Origin: Mesodorylaimus sp. YZB2_4
Taxonomy: Eukaryota > Nematoda > Enoplea > Dorylaimida > Dorylaimidae
Reading direction: 5' to 3'
NCBI GenBank assembly: GCA_030248295.1
Contig: JASANH010000433.1
Coordinates: 1 to 64,000 of the forward strand
DNA length: 64,000 nucleotides
Shown here: piece by piece, positions 43,142-53,293 of the stretch
How positions within the stretch are numbered: the first letter of the stretch is position 1
Layout of the letters: each line of letters starts with the position of its first letter
The notes under the pieces: generated by a model
The model's database searches: none
Told to the model about the DNA's origin: nothing
Seen by the model: only the letters and a program-made list of their open reading frames with translations
Made by a program: the position numbers and the translations under genes

Positions 43142-44954
43142 ATGTATGAATTGAACGGTCGGTCAAGACCACCTGTACATCCTTCTATTATCATGGCCTG
43201 GCAGGATGGGTATCCTGGGAATAAAGTTAGCCCGAACGCGCATTCTACTGGTCCTCCGTCTTCAGAGCAAAGTACTCTGCAAGCTAGTCACGTATGGCAA
43301 GATTGGGTAGAGTTGAGTTCATTCCACGGCATCCTAGACTTGCATCGCCCCCATTATGGCACATGCTGGAAAGCTACTTGGATAATCGTCATGATAGCAT
43401 TCACCGGAGCCGCTATCTACAGCATTGGACAAGTGATGGACGAGTATCTTTCCAATCCCACAATTCAAAATTATCGAGTAGAATCCCGAAATTCGTTTCC
43501 TCTCCCTGACGTCATCCTATGCACGCACGAAAGGATCAATCTGTCCGTACTTCGAGAAATGGGCGCTTCACCGACTTTGATCACTGCTATAAGAAAAAAG
43601 TTCGACGAGATTGATACCAGCAATGTACTCATGTTTTCCAACGAGCAATACGGAATGACTGACAACGAATCGAATATAAGCGATCAATATGATCGATTCC
43701 GACTGGCCAACGGGAACATAACATACGAGCAGATCTTACGTCGCGCAAGCATTCCATGCGAGGCTGTTGTAAAAGCATGTTCATGGGGCTCGCCTTGTTG
43801 TCGAGCGGCCACTCCATTCTTGAGCATGCAATACGGACAGTGCTATAGATTCAAGACAATCAAAACCACGGTTGGAGAAAGTTTCACAAATACACAGACT
43901 TATCCTGGCCCGACTGGTGGCTCCCAAATCGCATTACGAGCTTCGCAATCCAAGAATAGTCCAATACAAGGGGCATTAATAGAGCTTGTCTATCCAAACG
44001 AGTCCACCACGTTCAGCTTCCTTCAGATTCCTGCCGCAGTCACTGCTTCGATTCAATTGTCCTTACAGGTAAGCTGGCTCAGTAGAACATCACTGCGTAA
44101 GACAGGAGCATGTTGGTATGCCGACGGTGAAACCCAATGCGTCCATCTGGGGAGACCCAGTCAAGGATGTAGAAACGTCCGCAAGAAAGAGGCCTCTTCT
44201 TATATTTTATTTTATTATCAGGTTACTGAACGAATGAACATGTTTGGACGTCCACGCACATGCATCGAGTCATCGGGTGGACCAACACCTCCTGACGACT
44301 TTGGTCGCCTCAGTATGGAGAGCTATCGGAAGACGGCCAATGGTTGTTACTATATCATGTGGTCCAAAGCCAATGTTAAATATTGTCAATGTTCCCAGAT
44401 GCCTAATGTGATCGAGCTACCATTGTGTGAGCCATTCGATCCTTGCCCCTTTATGAAATTCGAGGCCATCATCAACGAGACCATGTTGCTGCAAAAGGAT
44501 TGTATGCCCCAATGCAAAAGGCACTCCTACGCAGCTTCAATCACTTACTCCAGCTTCAGCGCATCTTCCTACTACAAAATCAAAAGTCGATCGACCGAAG
44601 AAACAGACGAAGACCTTATTCTTCTCGACATTTACCATCCGAGCATGGAATACTTATTGGTCAAAGAGGTCGAAGTGTACAGTATCATGACACTCATCGG
44701 AAACATCGGTGGCGCCGTCGGATTATGGTAGGTTCTCATTCCTAGCCCTGCTCAGTTATCCTGATGAAATAGGTAACCATCCAAACCATCAAATCTAGGC
44801 AGCAAAACACCCCCTAAAACCCAGGACGGTTAGGTTCCTACAGTACGTAGATACCCGTAAAACCCTGCCAATTTTCAGGCTTGGCGCTTCCCTCATGAGC
44901 ATTTTGCAAATGATATTCTATTTCGTCAAGTGGTTATCACTGCGGAGGCAATAA
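43142..44954 (+). CDS. DEG/ENaC-family cation channel, gene 1
   Basis: Amiloride-sensitive-type sodium channel subunit with two membrane spans and a large Cys-rich ectodomain. Exons: 43142-44068, 44222-44727 and 44879-44954 (502 residues if the first intron is spliced). TM1 is WIIVMIAFTGAAIYSIGQVM, followed by the family's IQNYRVESRNSFPLPDVILC. The ectodomain contains VKACSWGSPCCRAATPF, FGRPRTCIESSGG and CNCS-like KYCQCSQMPNVIELPLCEPF. The pore region follows VYSIMTLIGNIGGAVGLW and crosses the last splice to LGASLMSILQMIFYF, giving the G-x-S selectivity motif in TM2. The short tail ends LSLRRQ. The first intron is 153 bp and in-frame without stops. A tandem paralogue follows at 45582. The start could instead be the second ATG at 43193. 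Confidence 0.9.
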
Positions 44955-45581
44955 AGGATAAGATATCCTCGATACACATGCTATCGATATGCGTATACAG
45001 TAGCGCTACTGTATGTTGAGACTCGCAAGTAGTCTAATGTTTCCTCCTGCTTCTGACTCATTCTTTCTCCTCTATGTGAGTACTGTTGTAATGGCGTGGA
45101 TACCTTATCTGTATCGATCAGTGCACTGGTTCAGAGAACTGGTCTGCCTCTCCCAGGTCCGGGCCAGACACGAGAGGTGTTATCATAGAAAGCGAATAGT
45201 CCATTCAGGATTCGTACAGAGTGGAGAAAAATTCTGCTAGAGTTTCCAGAGTTTTCAATCAACAGGGAACCTAAAATCTGAAGTTGACAAGGTTATGCAT
45301 CGGAACACATTCGGAGAAAAGAAGAAATTGATCTTACTGTAACCGCTCTGCCATTCCGTAACTTCCATTATCAAAAGTGTTTAGGAACACACTGTGAGTA
45401 AATGCAGATCATCAGGGCGTGATCAAACTGGACATTTTTCAACAAGACTGGTTCTGTCATGGCGGCTCCTGGCAACACTAAACAACGATTATAACCATTT
45501 TATACAATGATAGAGAAGCAATGTTTGGCAGGTCATTCTTGCAGCCTTGGAGCTGGTCTGCCTTCCTTGGCCATGTAAGAA
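44955..45581. other. Intergenic between tandem channels
   Basis: About 630 bp, expected to hold the 3' UTR of gene 1 and the promoter of gene 2. No other feature was recognised. Confidence 0.5.
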
Positions 45582-47327
45582 ATGAGTGGAAACAAAAAAC
45601 TAGACTCGCGTTGGGCAACAGGTCTTAGCTGGCTATATCCATGCAAAGAATCGCCGGTGGATCACGCGCCCCCACCTCAGCCTTTTTTACCCAAAGATCC
45701 CCCACCGCCACCTAATACGGGCACCGTCACCTCTAAGACTGTGTGGAACGACTGGTTGGACTTGAGTACGTTCCACGGTGTTCTCGATGTGACACGTCCT
45801 CCTTACGGCAAGTGTTGGAAAGCAATTTGGATCATTGTTATTACAGCATTCACAGGTATTACCATTTACAGCATTGAGCAAGTGTTGGAAGAATACATCG
45901 AGAACCCTACAATACAGAACTATCGCGAAGAGTTCAGAAGCTCATTTCCGCTTCCTGATATCGTCGTATGCACCCATGAGAAAGTCAATTATACAGGCCT
46001 CATGGCTATGGGCGCCCCACCATCCTTGGTCAAAGCTATACAAGACCGGTTTGACAAGTCCAATGTGGCCAGGCTTTTAGCCAGCTCATCAGAGTCGCCT
46101 GTAATCACCACGGATTACCAAGAATGGAATCTGAGCGTTATCGATCAATACGTTAAATTCCGATCCGAAAATGGGAATATCACGTTCAGTGACGTGTTGC
46201 GTCAAGCCGGAATTCCTTGTGAAGAAATAGTTAAAGCGTGTGCGTGGAAAGAACCATGCTGTCGAGCAGCATCACCATTTTTGGACTACACTTACGGGCT
46301 GTGCTATCGACTGGAGGTGAGCAGAGCTATGAAAGAAGATGGAAAGGAAAGACAGGAACAAACGTATCCTGGCCCCAATTCCGCTGTACAGCTGATCCTA
46401 CGAAGACCCACAGGCGCTGGTCAATGCAATGATACACAAGCACGGGGCGCTGTGGTCGAGTTCGTGCATCGGAACGAGACGGCAGCATTCAGCTACTATC
46501 AGATTCCCGATGGAGTCAGTGCATCTGTTCATCTGTCCTTGCAGGTATGTTCAAGCAGTCCCAAGTAGGACAGCTAGCGTATATTCAGCATAGTTTGGAC
46601 AAGGCCCAATGTGGGTCCTAGTTGAATCCCCTGCAGATTCGAACAACGATATTGCGACCTGGACTCAAACCCTGTATAACATTGATTACTCTGTTCAGGT
46701 CACAAAGCGCATCAACATGCTCGGTCGCTCTCGCACTTGCGTCGAGTCCAATGATGAACCACCGCCGCACGATAAGCATGGTCGCGTCAGTTTAGATACT
46801 CTCCGGCGAAGCACCAATGGCTGCTTCTTCGTCATGTGGGCCAAAGCCGTTTTCAAGTACTGCAATTGTTCGCCACTGCCGAACGTAATCGACTATCCCC
46901 ACTGCGAGCCATTCGATGATTGTCATCTCGTGCACGTAAATGCTATCTCAGTCGAGACGATGAAGTTGCAGCAGGCCTGCCTCCCCCAGTGCACCCGACG
47001 CACATACTCGGTCTCCATCACCTACTCCAACTTCGATGCCGTTTCTTACTATTCCAAAATTGGACAAAAACAACCGGATGAATCCCTTATTCTGCTCGAC
47101 ATTTTTCACCCTCGCATGGAATACTTGCTTGTCAAGGAGGTCGAAGTCTACAGCATTATGACACTCATCAGTAACATAGGCGGTGCGGTTGGCCTATGGT
47201 ACGTTCAGTATCCGAAGATCCGCAGCCATCAAGCCAAAGTGTTTCTTGTTTCAGGCTTGGCGCATCTCTGATGAGTATCTTGCAACTGGTCTTTTACTTT
47301 GGCAAATGGCTTTCAGTCCGAAGTTGA
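45582..47327 (+). CDS. DEG/ENaC-family cation channel, gene 2
   Basis: Tandem paralogue with the same exon design: 45582-46544, 46699-47198 and 47255-47327. The predicted protein is 511 residues. The N-terminus is Pro-rich (PPPQPFLPKDPPPPPNTG). TM1 is WIIVITAFTGITIYSIEQVL, followed by NPTIQNYREEFRSSFPLPDI. Cys-rich landmarks are VKACAWKEPCCRAASPF, LGRSRTCVESNDE and YCNCSPLPNVIDYPHC. The pore segment VYSIMTLISNIGGAVGLW joins LGASLMSILQLVFYF across the last intron. Its first intron is 154 bp (GTATGT...GTTCAG), not a multiple of three, and contains a stop, so splicing is required here. This confirms the matching intron in gene 1. Confidence 0.9.
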
Positions 47328-47639
47328 TGCCATGGTGATCGTTGCGATGTCGCCCATCTGCTTATTGAGCTTAAGTGATATGCGGTCCAAAGGGAAAACG
47401 ATATATTGTGATGCACACAGGCTCGAGCAGAGGAAGCAGTCACATGTGCACCGATTCACCCAGAAGGCCTCAATGATCCAATAAAATGCACCAGGCGCTA
47501 ATATTTCAAAATCCCATGAGCATGATTGCATGCAGAACGCACGAGTCCTACAGCATGACCTGCTTCATTTGGCGTCCATTTGGCAAAAAAGTATGCAGAG
47601 CTTAACGCATTTTGCACGCCAGAGCGTTTGGACTCATTA
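47328..47639. other. Intergenic, nothing recognised
   Basis: Expected 3' UTR of channel gene 2. Nothing else was seen. Confidence 0.4.
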
Positions 47640-47850
47640 GGTACCGTCGAGCAGCCGCGTTGGTCCAGGGGCTCGTCATTCAATAGCTTCCAATAGCTTC
47701 CAATAGCTCCCTTCGTTGACATCAGCCAAGCGTCTGTCGAGCACAGACAGGTTTCAGAACCCACCCGCCATGGTCCCAAGAAGTCGGTGTCTGGTCCAGG
47801 ATGTCCTCGCGTGGAGTCGCTCCTGTTACGCGCAAAGGGAAGCTACTTTG
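47640..47850 (+). mobile_element. SINE family 2, copy c
   Basis: The segment ACCCACCCGCCATGGTCC, then TCGGTGTCTGGTCCAGGATG, then CCTCGCGTGG parallels the 3' half of the full-length copy (CCCACCCGCCACTGTCC, ATCGGTGTCCCGTCCAGGAT). Upstream it has a diverged head (CCGCGTTGGTCCAGGGGCTC) and a TAGCTTCCAA triplication. Confidence 0.75.
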
Positions 47851-48434
47851 TGGGCTTGCCCCCGCGCAGCTTTGCTCATACAGTAGAAGCTTATTCACAA
47901 CCGCCAGGTTAGATGCAGTACGATCTCAATCGGTCAAAATTTTTAAAAAATCATAAGAAAATACGAACTGCAAATCCTTTTGTAAACTCCCATACATAAA
48001 TTGAGTACTTTGAAACTGTAGTAGGGAAATCAAATTTCACATTTGTGCATTTGGTACCGACGTGACGCCTTTGGCTCGTGGCCTAGGGCTACTTTTTACT
48101 CACTGGCACATGTTTAGTTTGGAGCCTGTTAAATCATTTGCATCACGTGTTTGAGGTTTGGAAACCTGCTTGCGTTTGGCGATGAGGTGAATCATGAACA
48201 TAGCGCTTGACCATAATCACAGTTCAGTGAAGACCATAAATGATATGCGTCAGAAAAGCACTACTCGGTGCTAGTATCTTTGGGAGTCAAGTATGTGCAA
48301 TTAAAAACCGCGCATGGATTTTTATCTTCCCTCTTAAAAAGCCCTCAAACGTACAATCAAAAGTTTGAGTCTCCCGGGGCACATTTAAAGATTAAATCAG
48401 CGAAATCAAGTCCATTGCCTCAAACTCGACTTTA
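47851..48434. other. Intergenic, nothing recognised
   Basis: AT-rich sequence before the convergent sugar transporter. No feature was recognised. Confidence 0.45.
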
Positions 48435-49916
48435 TCACTTTTCGTTTTCTTGGCCATTCAATTGGAGCAGGACGCCTCCATTCTCATCGTCCCCGTGATA
48501 ACCCAGTTGATGCATGATCTCGAGCGTACTCTTGTTCTTCGTTTCGGGTAAGGCCACTACGAAATAGATAATGGAGACGAGAAGAGGAACGATATGAACT
48601 AGGAAACAGAATTCATAAATGGCCCGCTGTAATGGGTAAAATATCAAAGTAGTCGTACCAATACTGACCCAGTGCGCGATCATGGCCAACGTCATGGCCG
48701 TCGATCGAGCTTTTTGAGGGACTAACTCTGCCGTCAGCAACCAAACCACATCAGCTGGACCCAGTCCGTACACGAAGCATATGGAAGCCGCCACCCCGAT
48801 GTTGGCGTAGGCCGTCCACTTGATCAGATAAACTCTGGTTAAGTAAGCGAGGATAATGAAGAGCACATTCAAAATTAGCAAGGTCGTGTTGGCAGCTATC
48901 ATTATGGGTCGACGCCCGAACCAATCCATTACCAGTCCTCCAAATAAGGCGCCTAGACAGCATGGAGCTGTCATTGCAATCGTGGCATATTGGGCGTCTG
49001 ATGGCGACACTCCGCTGCTTCTTAGGATGTTCGTAGAAAAATAGGACAAAGCCATTATTCCGCTGTAAGCCGCTGAGAAAATGACCATCCAACCCAAAAA
49101 TACCCCTTTTCTAATATAGGGCGTGGAAAATAACGTCTTCAACGACATGGTTGTGTCAGATGTGCTTGCACTCTTGCTCAACTCTTGACGAAGGTCTTTC
49201 AACTCCTCCTCAGCTTCGTGTTCACTACGACCAAAATATCGCAAGACCCTCGTAGCCGCCCCGTAGTCACCACGACTCGCCAAATACTTGGGCGATTCGG
49301 GTATAAAAGGGAGGACGGCCAGGGCCATCAAGCTAGGTATAGCTTCGACTAAAAACAACCACGGCCATTTCTTCTCATCGCCCAACAATATTGGCAAGGC
49401 CAAGATCGAAGCAAAGAGAAATCCAGACTCGAGCACAAAGCCAGTCATCGATCCGACAAGTCCTCTGGCCTTTTTTGTGCTAATCTCATTGAAGAAGACA
49501 GGCTGCAATCCGAGTTGTGTTCCTTGAGCCACACCGATCAGAAATCTGCCCACCATCAGCACTTCCCATGCGCTCAATACTTTCGATATTCCCTGCAGAA
49601 TGCAAGACACCAGCACGAGGGCATTGGTCACGTAGAAACTTCTTTTTCGTCCTAAGCTATCCAGTAGAAGTTTAATGAAGAATGTTCCCACCAGGCCACC
49701 CACAGTTTGCATATTGACTACGGACGGCCACAGGTAAGTCCACTGCTGCTCATTCAAGTACGATCCGTAGTGGTCATTATACGAGGCATTGACAAAATGC
49801 GTAAATGACTCCTCGCTCGGGTTCATGACACTTAGTTGATATCCATAGTGAAAACTGCCCCCTAAACTGATTATCAGCGCTAGCCCCAAAACGCGCCATG
49901 TTGAAGCAAGACACAT
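48435..49916 (-). CDS. SLC2-type (GLUT-like) sugar transporter
   Basis: Major-facilitator sugar transporter, single exon, 493 residues from the ATG at 49916. Twelve hydrophobic segments are evident. Family motifs in order: LLDSLGRKRSF after TM2, MVGRFLIGVAQGTQLGLQP at TM4, FFNEISTKKARG, PESPKYLASRG after TM6, VMDWFGRRP between TM8 and TM9, YGLGPADVVWLLTAELVPQ at TM10, and LPETKNKS at the C-terminus. The central loop (EEELKDLRQELSKSASTSD) fits the family. Substrate specificity cannot be fixed: the usual Q-L-S helix of TM7 reads SAAYSGIMALSYFSTNI, lacking the classic Q-Q-L-S of hexose carriers. Absence of introns is unusual for the window. Confidence 0.9.
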   Translation of the reverse strand: MCLASTWRVLGLALIISLGGSFHYGYQLSVMNPSEESFTHFVNASYNDHYGSYLNEQQWTYLWPSVVNMQTVGGLVGTFFIKLLLDSLGRKRSFYVTNALVLVSCILQGISKVLSAWEVLMVGRFLIGVAQGTQLGLQPVFFNEISTKKARGLVGSMTGFVLESGFLFASILALPILLGDEKKWPWLFLVEAIPSLMALAVLPFIPESPKYLASRGDYGAATRVLRYFGRSEHEAEEELKDLRQELSKSASTSDTTMSLKTLFSTPYIRKGVFLGWMVIFSAAYSGIMALSYFSTNILRSSGVSPSDAQYATIAMTAPCCLGALFGGLVMDWFGRRPIMIAANTTLLILNVLFIILAYLTRVYLIKWTAYANIGVAASICFVYGLGPADVVWLLTAELVPQKARSTAMTLAMIAHWVSIGTTTLIFYPLQRAIYEFCFLVHIVPLLVSIIYFVVALPETKNKSTLEIMHQLGYHGDDENGGVLLQLNGQENEK

Positions 49917-50160
49917 TTTCGATTCCTACTCTCTGCACTCATCACTCCACTCTGTCCTGCCTTATCGCATCGCCAAGAGTTAGGTCACTCAAGACCCTTT
50001 TACGCTTTGATTAATGAGCTCTCTCGCTCGTCCTGTTTTACTGCCGAGTCCGCTATTCACGGCGAATGGCGCTGCTCCAAGTGAAACAATCGTCAAGTAT
50101 CCCCCCATAGTATCTCCCACAAAATCACAATGCGTTTCGCCTTAATTGCCTATCGAGAAT
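49917..50160. promoter_or_regulatory. Transporter upstream region
   Basis: Short interval that must hold the transporter 5' UTR and promoter. No specific element was recognised. Confidence 0.3.
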
Positions 50161-50736
50161 CTACTCGACGGAGTTGCGTAGTCCAAGTTTGTCCAGGCCT
50201 AATAAATTCTCTCGAGCTATCAACCTTTTGTCAATATCCAGACCCCATGATGCTGTGAAACATGTAAGGAGCAAAACGAAAATGCATCCTGCAGTAGAAA
50301 TTACAGGACCTTGTCCTCCAGTGATTTTGTGCACCCGAATGAGATCACCTTTTCCTTTCACCAAATTCCTGCCGACGTCAGCCACAGTTTATTTGTCTGT
50401 GGCAGCAACCAGTAGCAGCTGTGGTGCTTGCAATTCGGCCAAATGACTTGAGGCCATGTGAAGAGGTGCGAAAAGGGATAGGAATCCTCGCGATGTCAAA
50501 GACGCAAAGACGGACGAAAGTTCCCGACTAAGGGCAGGTTTGACAGCCAGTAAAAGCTCCCTAAATCTTAGGCCATTCAAAGTTTTATCTTTGCCCATCA
50601 GCCGTCCTAAATTAAGGAGCTGTCCTAGATGACTGTGAAAACAGCCCCAGGTTGGCAGGCGGTCCAGCATGCCACAATCAGCGTCTTTCCAAACTACCCA
50701 CCGCGTCAATATGTTGCGCACGTGCATCAAGTCCAC
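50161..50736 (-). pseudogene. Two adjoining frames of an unknown protein
   Basis: Minus strand. The upper frame (50736-50389) includes LGQLLNLGRLMGKDKTLNGL, RFRELLLAVKPALSRELSSV and LSLFAPLHMASSHLAELQ, ending AATDK-stop. The lower frame (50385-50161) continues ADVGRNLVKGKGDLIRVHK, PVISTAGCIFVLLLTCFTAS and WGLDIDKRLIARENLLGL. The halves abut with no intron signal, as if one coding sequence had suffered a small indel and stop near 50388. I do not recognise the family. One membrane-like segment lies in the lower half. Confidence 0.45.
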
Positions 50737-50912
50737 CCCAGATCAGCAAGAAATGCGCCCCCTGCCTAAAAGAGTGGCATATTTACGAAGGATGGACAAT
50801 GGCGAAATGACAGCCGAAGCTTTTAACGTTACAAATCAGCAAAACATGCATCGTCGCATCAGACTCGAGCATCACTTCTAACACTAGGCATGCTTCGCGT
50901 GATCACATCAGC

Positions 50913-52334
50913 TCAGTTTTTTTGGGCTTTTTTTGGCATTGCAGGCCTTTGTTTGGTCGTTCGAGTTTGGAGCGCACCGAAACGGCATTCACCAGCGGCA
51001 GGTTTGGCCACGACTGTCGGATCGAGCTTTAATCCAACGGCTGGCTCGCTGCCTGACGAAGGTTTCGAGTCAGCTGTGGTCGAATCAGCGGCAGCCTTGT
51101 TGTGTCCAGACGGTGGCAAAGTGCGAGCTTCCATTCGCATGTAGCCCTTGCGATCTTGAGCTGATGGGGCTTGGCAGTGGGACGTGTAGAGCGTCATGTT
51201 CATAGGCCTCTTGACACTGGACGACTTGGCCAGAGATCGCTTCGTTTCTGCTTCTTTCGCGGATGAATCCGTAATCATTATCGGAGGGGGCTGGCCTTTC
51301 ACTTTCTGCTGTGCTTTGCTCGCCTTGCAAGTCTTCTCGCCTTCTCGGCTCTCATTCGGCGCAGGTCCTTCACTCGACTTAAGTTTGGGACGTTTGGCCG
51401 CCTTTTTCCCGACTTCTTTCACGCCGACGCACGTTTGTGATGCAAGCAGCATCTTGCTCGATCCAGCAACGTCTCTGGCTGCGCTTTTTGGGACGTTACT
51501 TTGCCTTTCCTGGGTTTTCTTCTTGACCGTCAGTTCGCTTAGTTTCTTCTTTTGGCGGCGACGACGCACTACGAAGACAGTGAGAAGCAGAGCGAATACG
51601 AGGACGCCAAAGAGCGCGCAGGCGCCAAGCAAGGCCCATCGCCAATCGAAACCGTCTTCTTGCTTCTGGTCACTATTCTCGACGACTGCAGGATTGGCGG
51701 TCGATGTGCTGGCCAGTCTCGATTCGCAAACCATCAGGATGTCGAATTTTCGCAACTGATCCATCACGTTGTCCTCCAGCTTGCATGGCACGTTTCTCCA
51801 TTCGATCGTGTAGTTCTTGGCTTCAACCGGGCCAGACACGGTCCCAATTCCCAGCATGCACCTCTCCATTGTCGGAGTGGATGGGTCCCACCATTGACGT
51901 GGAGGAGGAAACTTTTGCAATGTGCTGTTGTCAAACAGCCATCGCCACTTGGCTGGATCGGTAGAATTTGCGGCGGCGTCTTCGTCTCGCATCACGCCCA
52001 GCCAAAAGACACGGGGCTTAGCCGATCTAGCGATGTGCTGCTGCACGTCCCTATCGTTCAATAACGCATCAGTTTTCGTCGTCGAGTCCAACTTAGCGAT
52101 CGTCCACATATGTTCATCGTTGGTGAAATTGGCGCACCCTTCCACAGCGTCTTCCATACTACTCGAAAGAGAGCCGATCTTGCGAGCGTACAGGCACTTT
52201 CCAGATTCGTACTCGACCGCATATTTCTTGTCGATCTCCTGGCATTTGAACCGTTGACCCACCACTAACACGAGTGAGAACCAAAAACACCCAGCAATGA
52301 GGGCCAAGCGAGAGGCACGCACTGAAACGACCAT
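50913..52334 (-). CDS. C-type-lectin-like type I membrane protein
   Basis: Single exon, 473 residues. The signal peptide is MVVSVRASRLALIAGCFWFS and on. A C-type-lectin-like ectodomain spans about residues 28-200: GKCLYARKIGS near the start, MWTIAKLDS, VFWLGVMRDEDA in the WIGL position, WRWLFDNST, CMLGIGT, EWRNVPC and a closing MVCESR. The Cys pairs fit the fold, but the usual calcium-binding E-P-N or Q-P-D and W-N-D triplets are not visible, so sugar binding is doubtful. Residues about 222-247 form one membrane span (WALLGACALFGVLVFALLL). It is followed by VVRRRRQKKKL and a long Lys/Ser/Pro-rich cytoplasmic tail of about 220 residues, likely disordered. It is convergent with nothing close by. 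The lack of introns is notable. Confidence 0.78.
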   Translation of the reverse strand: MVVSVRASRLALIAGCFWFSLVLVVGQRFKCQEIDKKYAVEYESGKCLYARKIGSLSSSMEDAVEGCANFTNDEHMWTIAKLDSTTKTDALLNDRDVQQHIARSAKPRVFWLGVMRDEDAAANSTDPAKWRWLFDNSTLQKFPPPRQWWDPSTPTMERCMLGIGTVSGPVEAKNYTIEWRNVPCKLEDNVMDQLRKFDILMVCESRLASTSTANPAVVENSDQKQEDGFDWRWALLGACALFGVLVFALLLTVFVVRRRRQKKKLSELTVKKKTQERQSNVPKSAARDVAGSSKMLLASQTCVGVKEVGKKAAKRPKLKSSEGPAPNESREGEKTCKASKAQQKVKGQPPPIMITDSSAKEAETKRSLAKSSSVKRPMNMTLYTSHCQAPSAQDRKGYMRMEARTLPPSGHNKAAADSTTADSKPSSGSEPAVGLKLDPTVVAKPAAGECRFGALQTRTTKQRPAMPKKAQKN

Positions 52335-53293
52335 CCTTCACGTCAACCAGATGACAGAATGACTGACACTGAGTGGCTGTCAACACACGCAATGTAACGT
52401 TTGATGCGTTGAGCCACGAAGTGGAAATGCAATGGACGCCACTCACCATGAGACCTGTGCACATCGATTTGACGCGGGCTAACATTGATAATCAGGCGTT
52501 GCTCTCATGGTGCCGCGTGCTGACCTATTGGCCGTGTAGTGAAACAGCGATCGGCCCAATGCAAGAAACAAAAGCATCTTGGTCTCTGCATCTTACTTCC
52601 TCGATCTCAAGTTCAATGATAAGTCGCAGTTAGCTTAGAACCGCAGATACCGTGCATCCCAATATTCGTTACATCTGTCAATAAAGCTGGAAGAAACAGT
52701 CAAAAAGACACCCTTGCTTGATACAAACGTCTGAAAGATCCGACAAAAAATGTTACAATGTGTCCCATGCTTACACCCCTAGCCAGCCAGCAAGCAAACC
52801 TCAGTTCCATTTATTCAATTTGTAATCACAGACGGCGCAGCGACGCAAAGAGACTCCGTACAAAATAGTGTAGAGCTTTTGTTCAAGTTCACCCGTGGTG
52901 TGAGCAGCCCGATAGCAGGACGCCTTACGGCCAAGCAGTGGAGGCAGCTGCAATAAGAATGTTAGATTGGATGGAAGTTCAGCGAATCGACGGAGGATTC
53001 GGTGGATGGAGGATAGTTTTTACAAAATCCTTTTACTCGCTCTAAAACTGCAGTTTTGGCAGCGCCTATTACAAAACTAGCATCACCGCTTCTCTAAAAA
53101 TACTGTACACTGCGTAAACTCTGGGCAAGCAATCTTGGTTGTACGTACTGTACATCATTCCAGAAACGTGTAATTCAAGCACTCACAGGTTTACGATGCT
53201 TCTACGATGCATTGCCTTACGATGCTTATATTTTGTCAATCTTGTCTTAACTAACCCCGCATTCGACGGAGAGAAGTCATTCAACTAGCGACG
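52335..53293. other. Intergenic, nothing recognised
   Basis: The region holds the divergent upstream regions of the lectin-like gene (minus) and the PP1 fusion gene (plus). No element was recognised. Confidence 0.45.
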
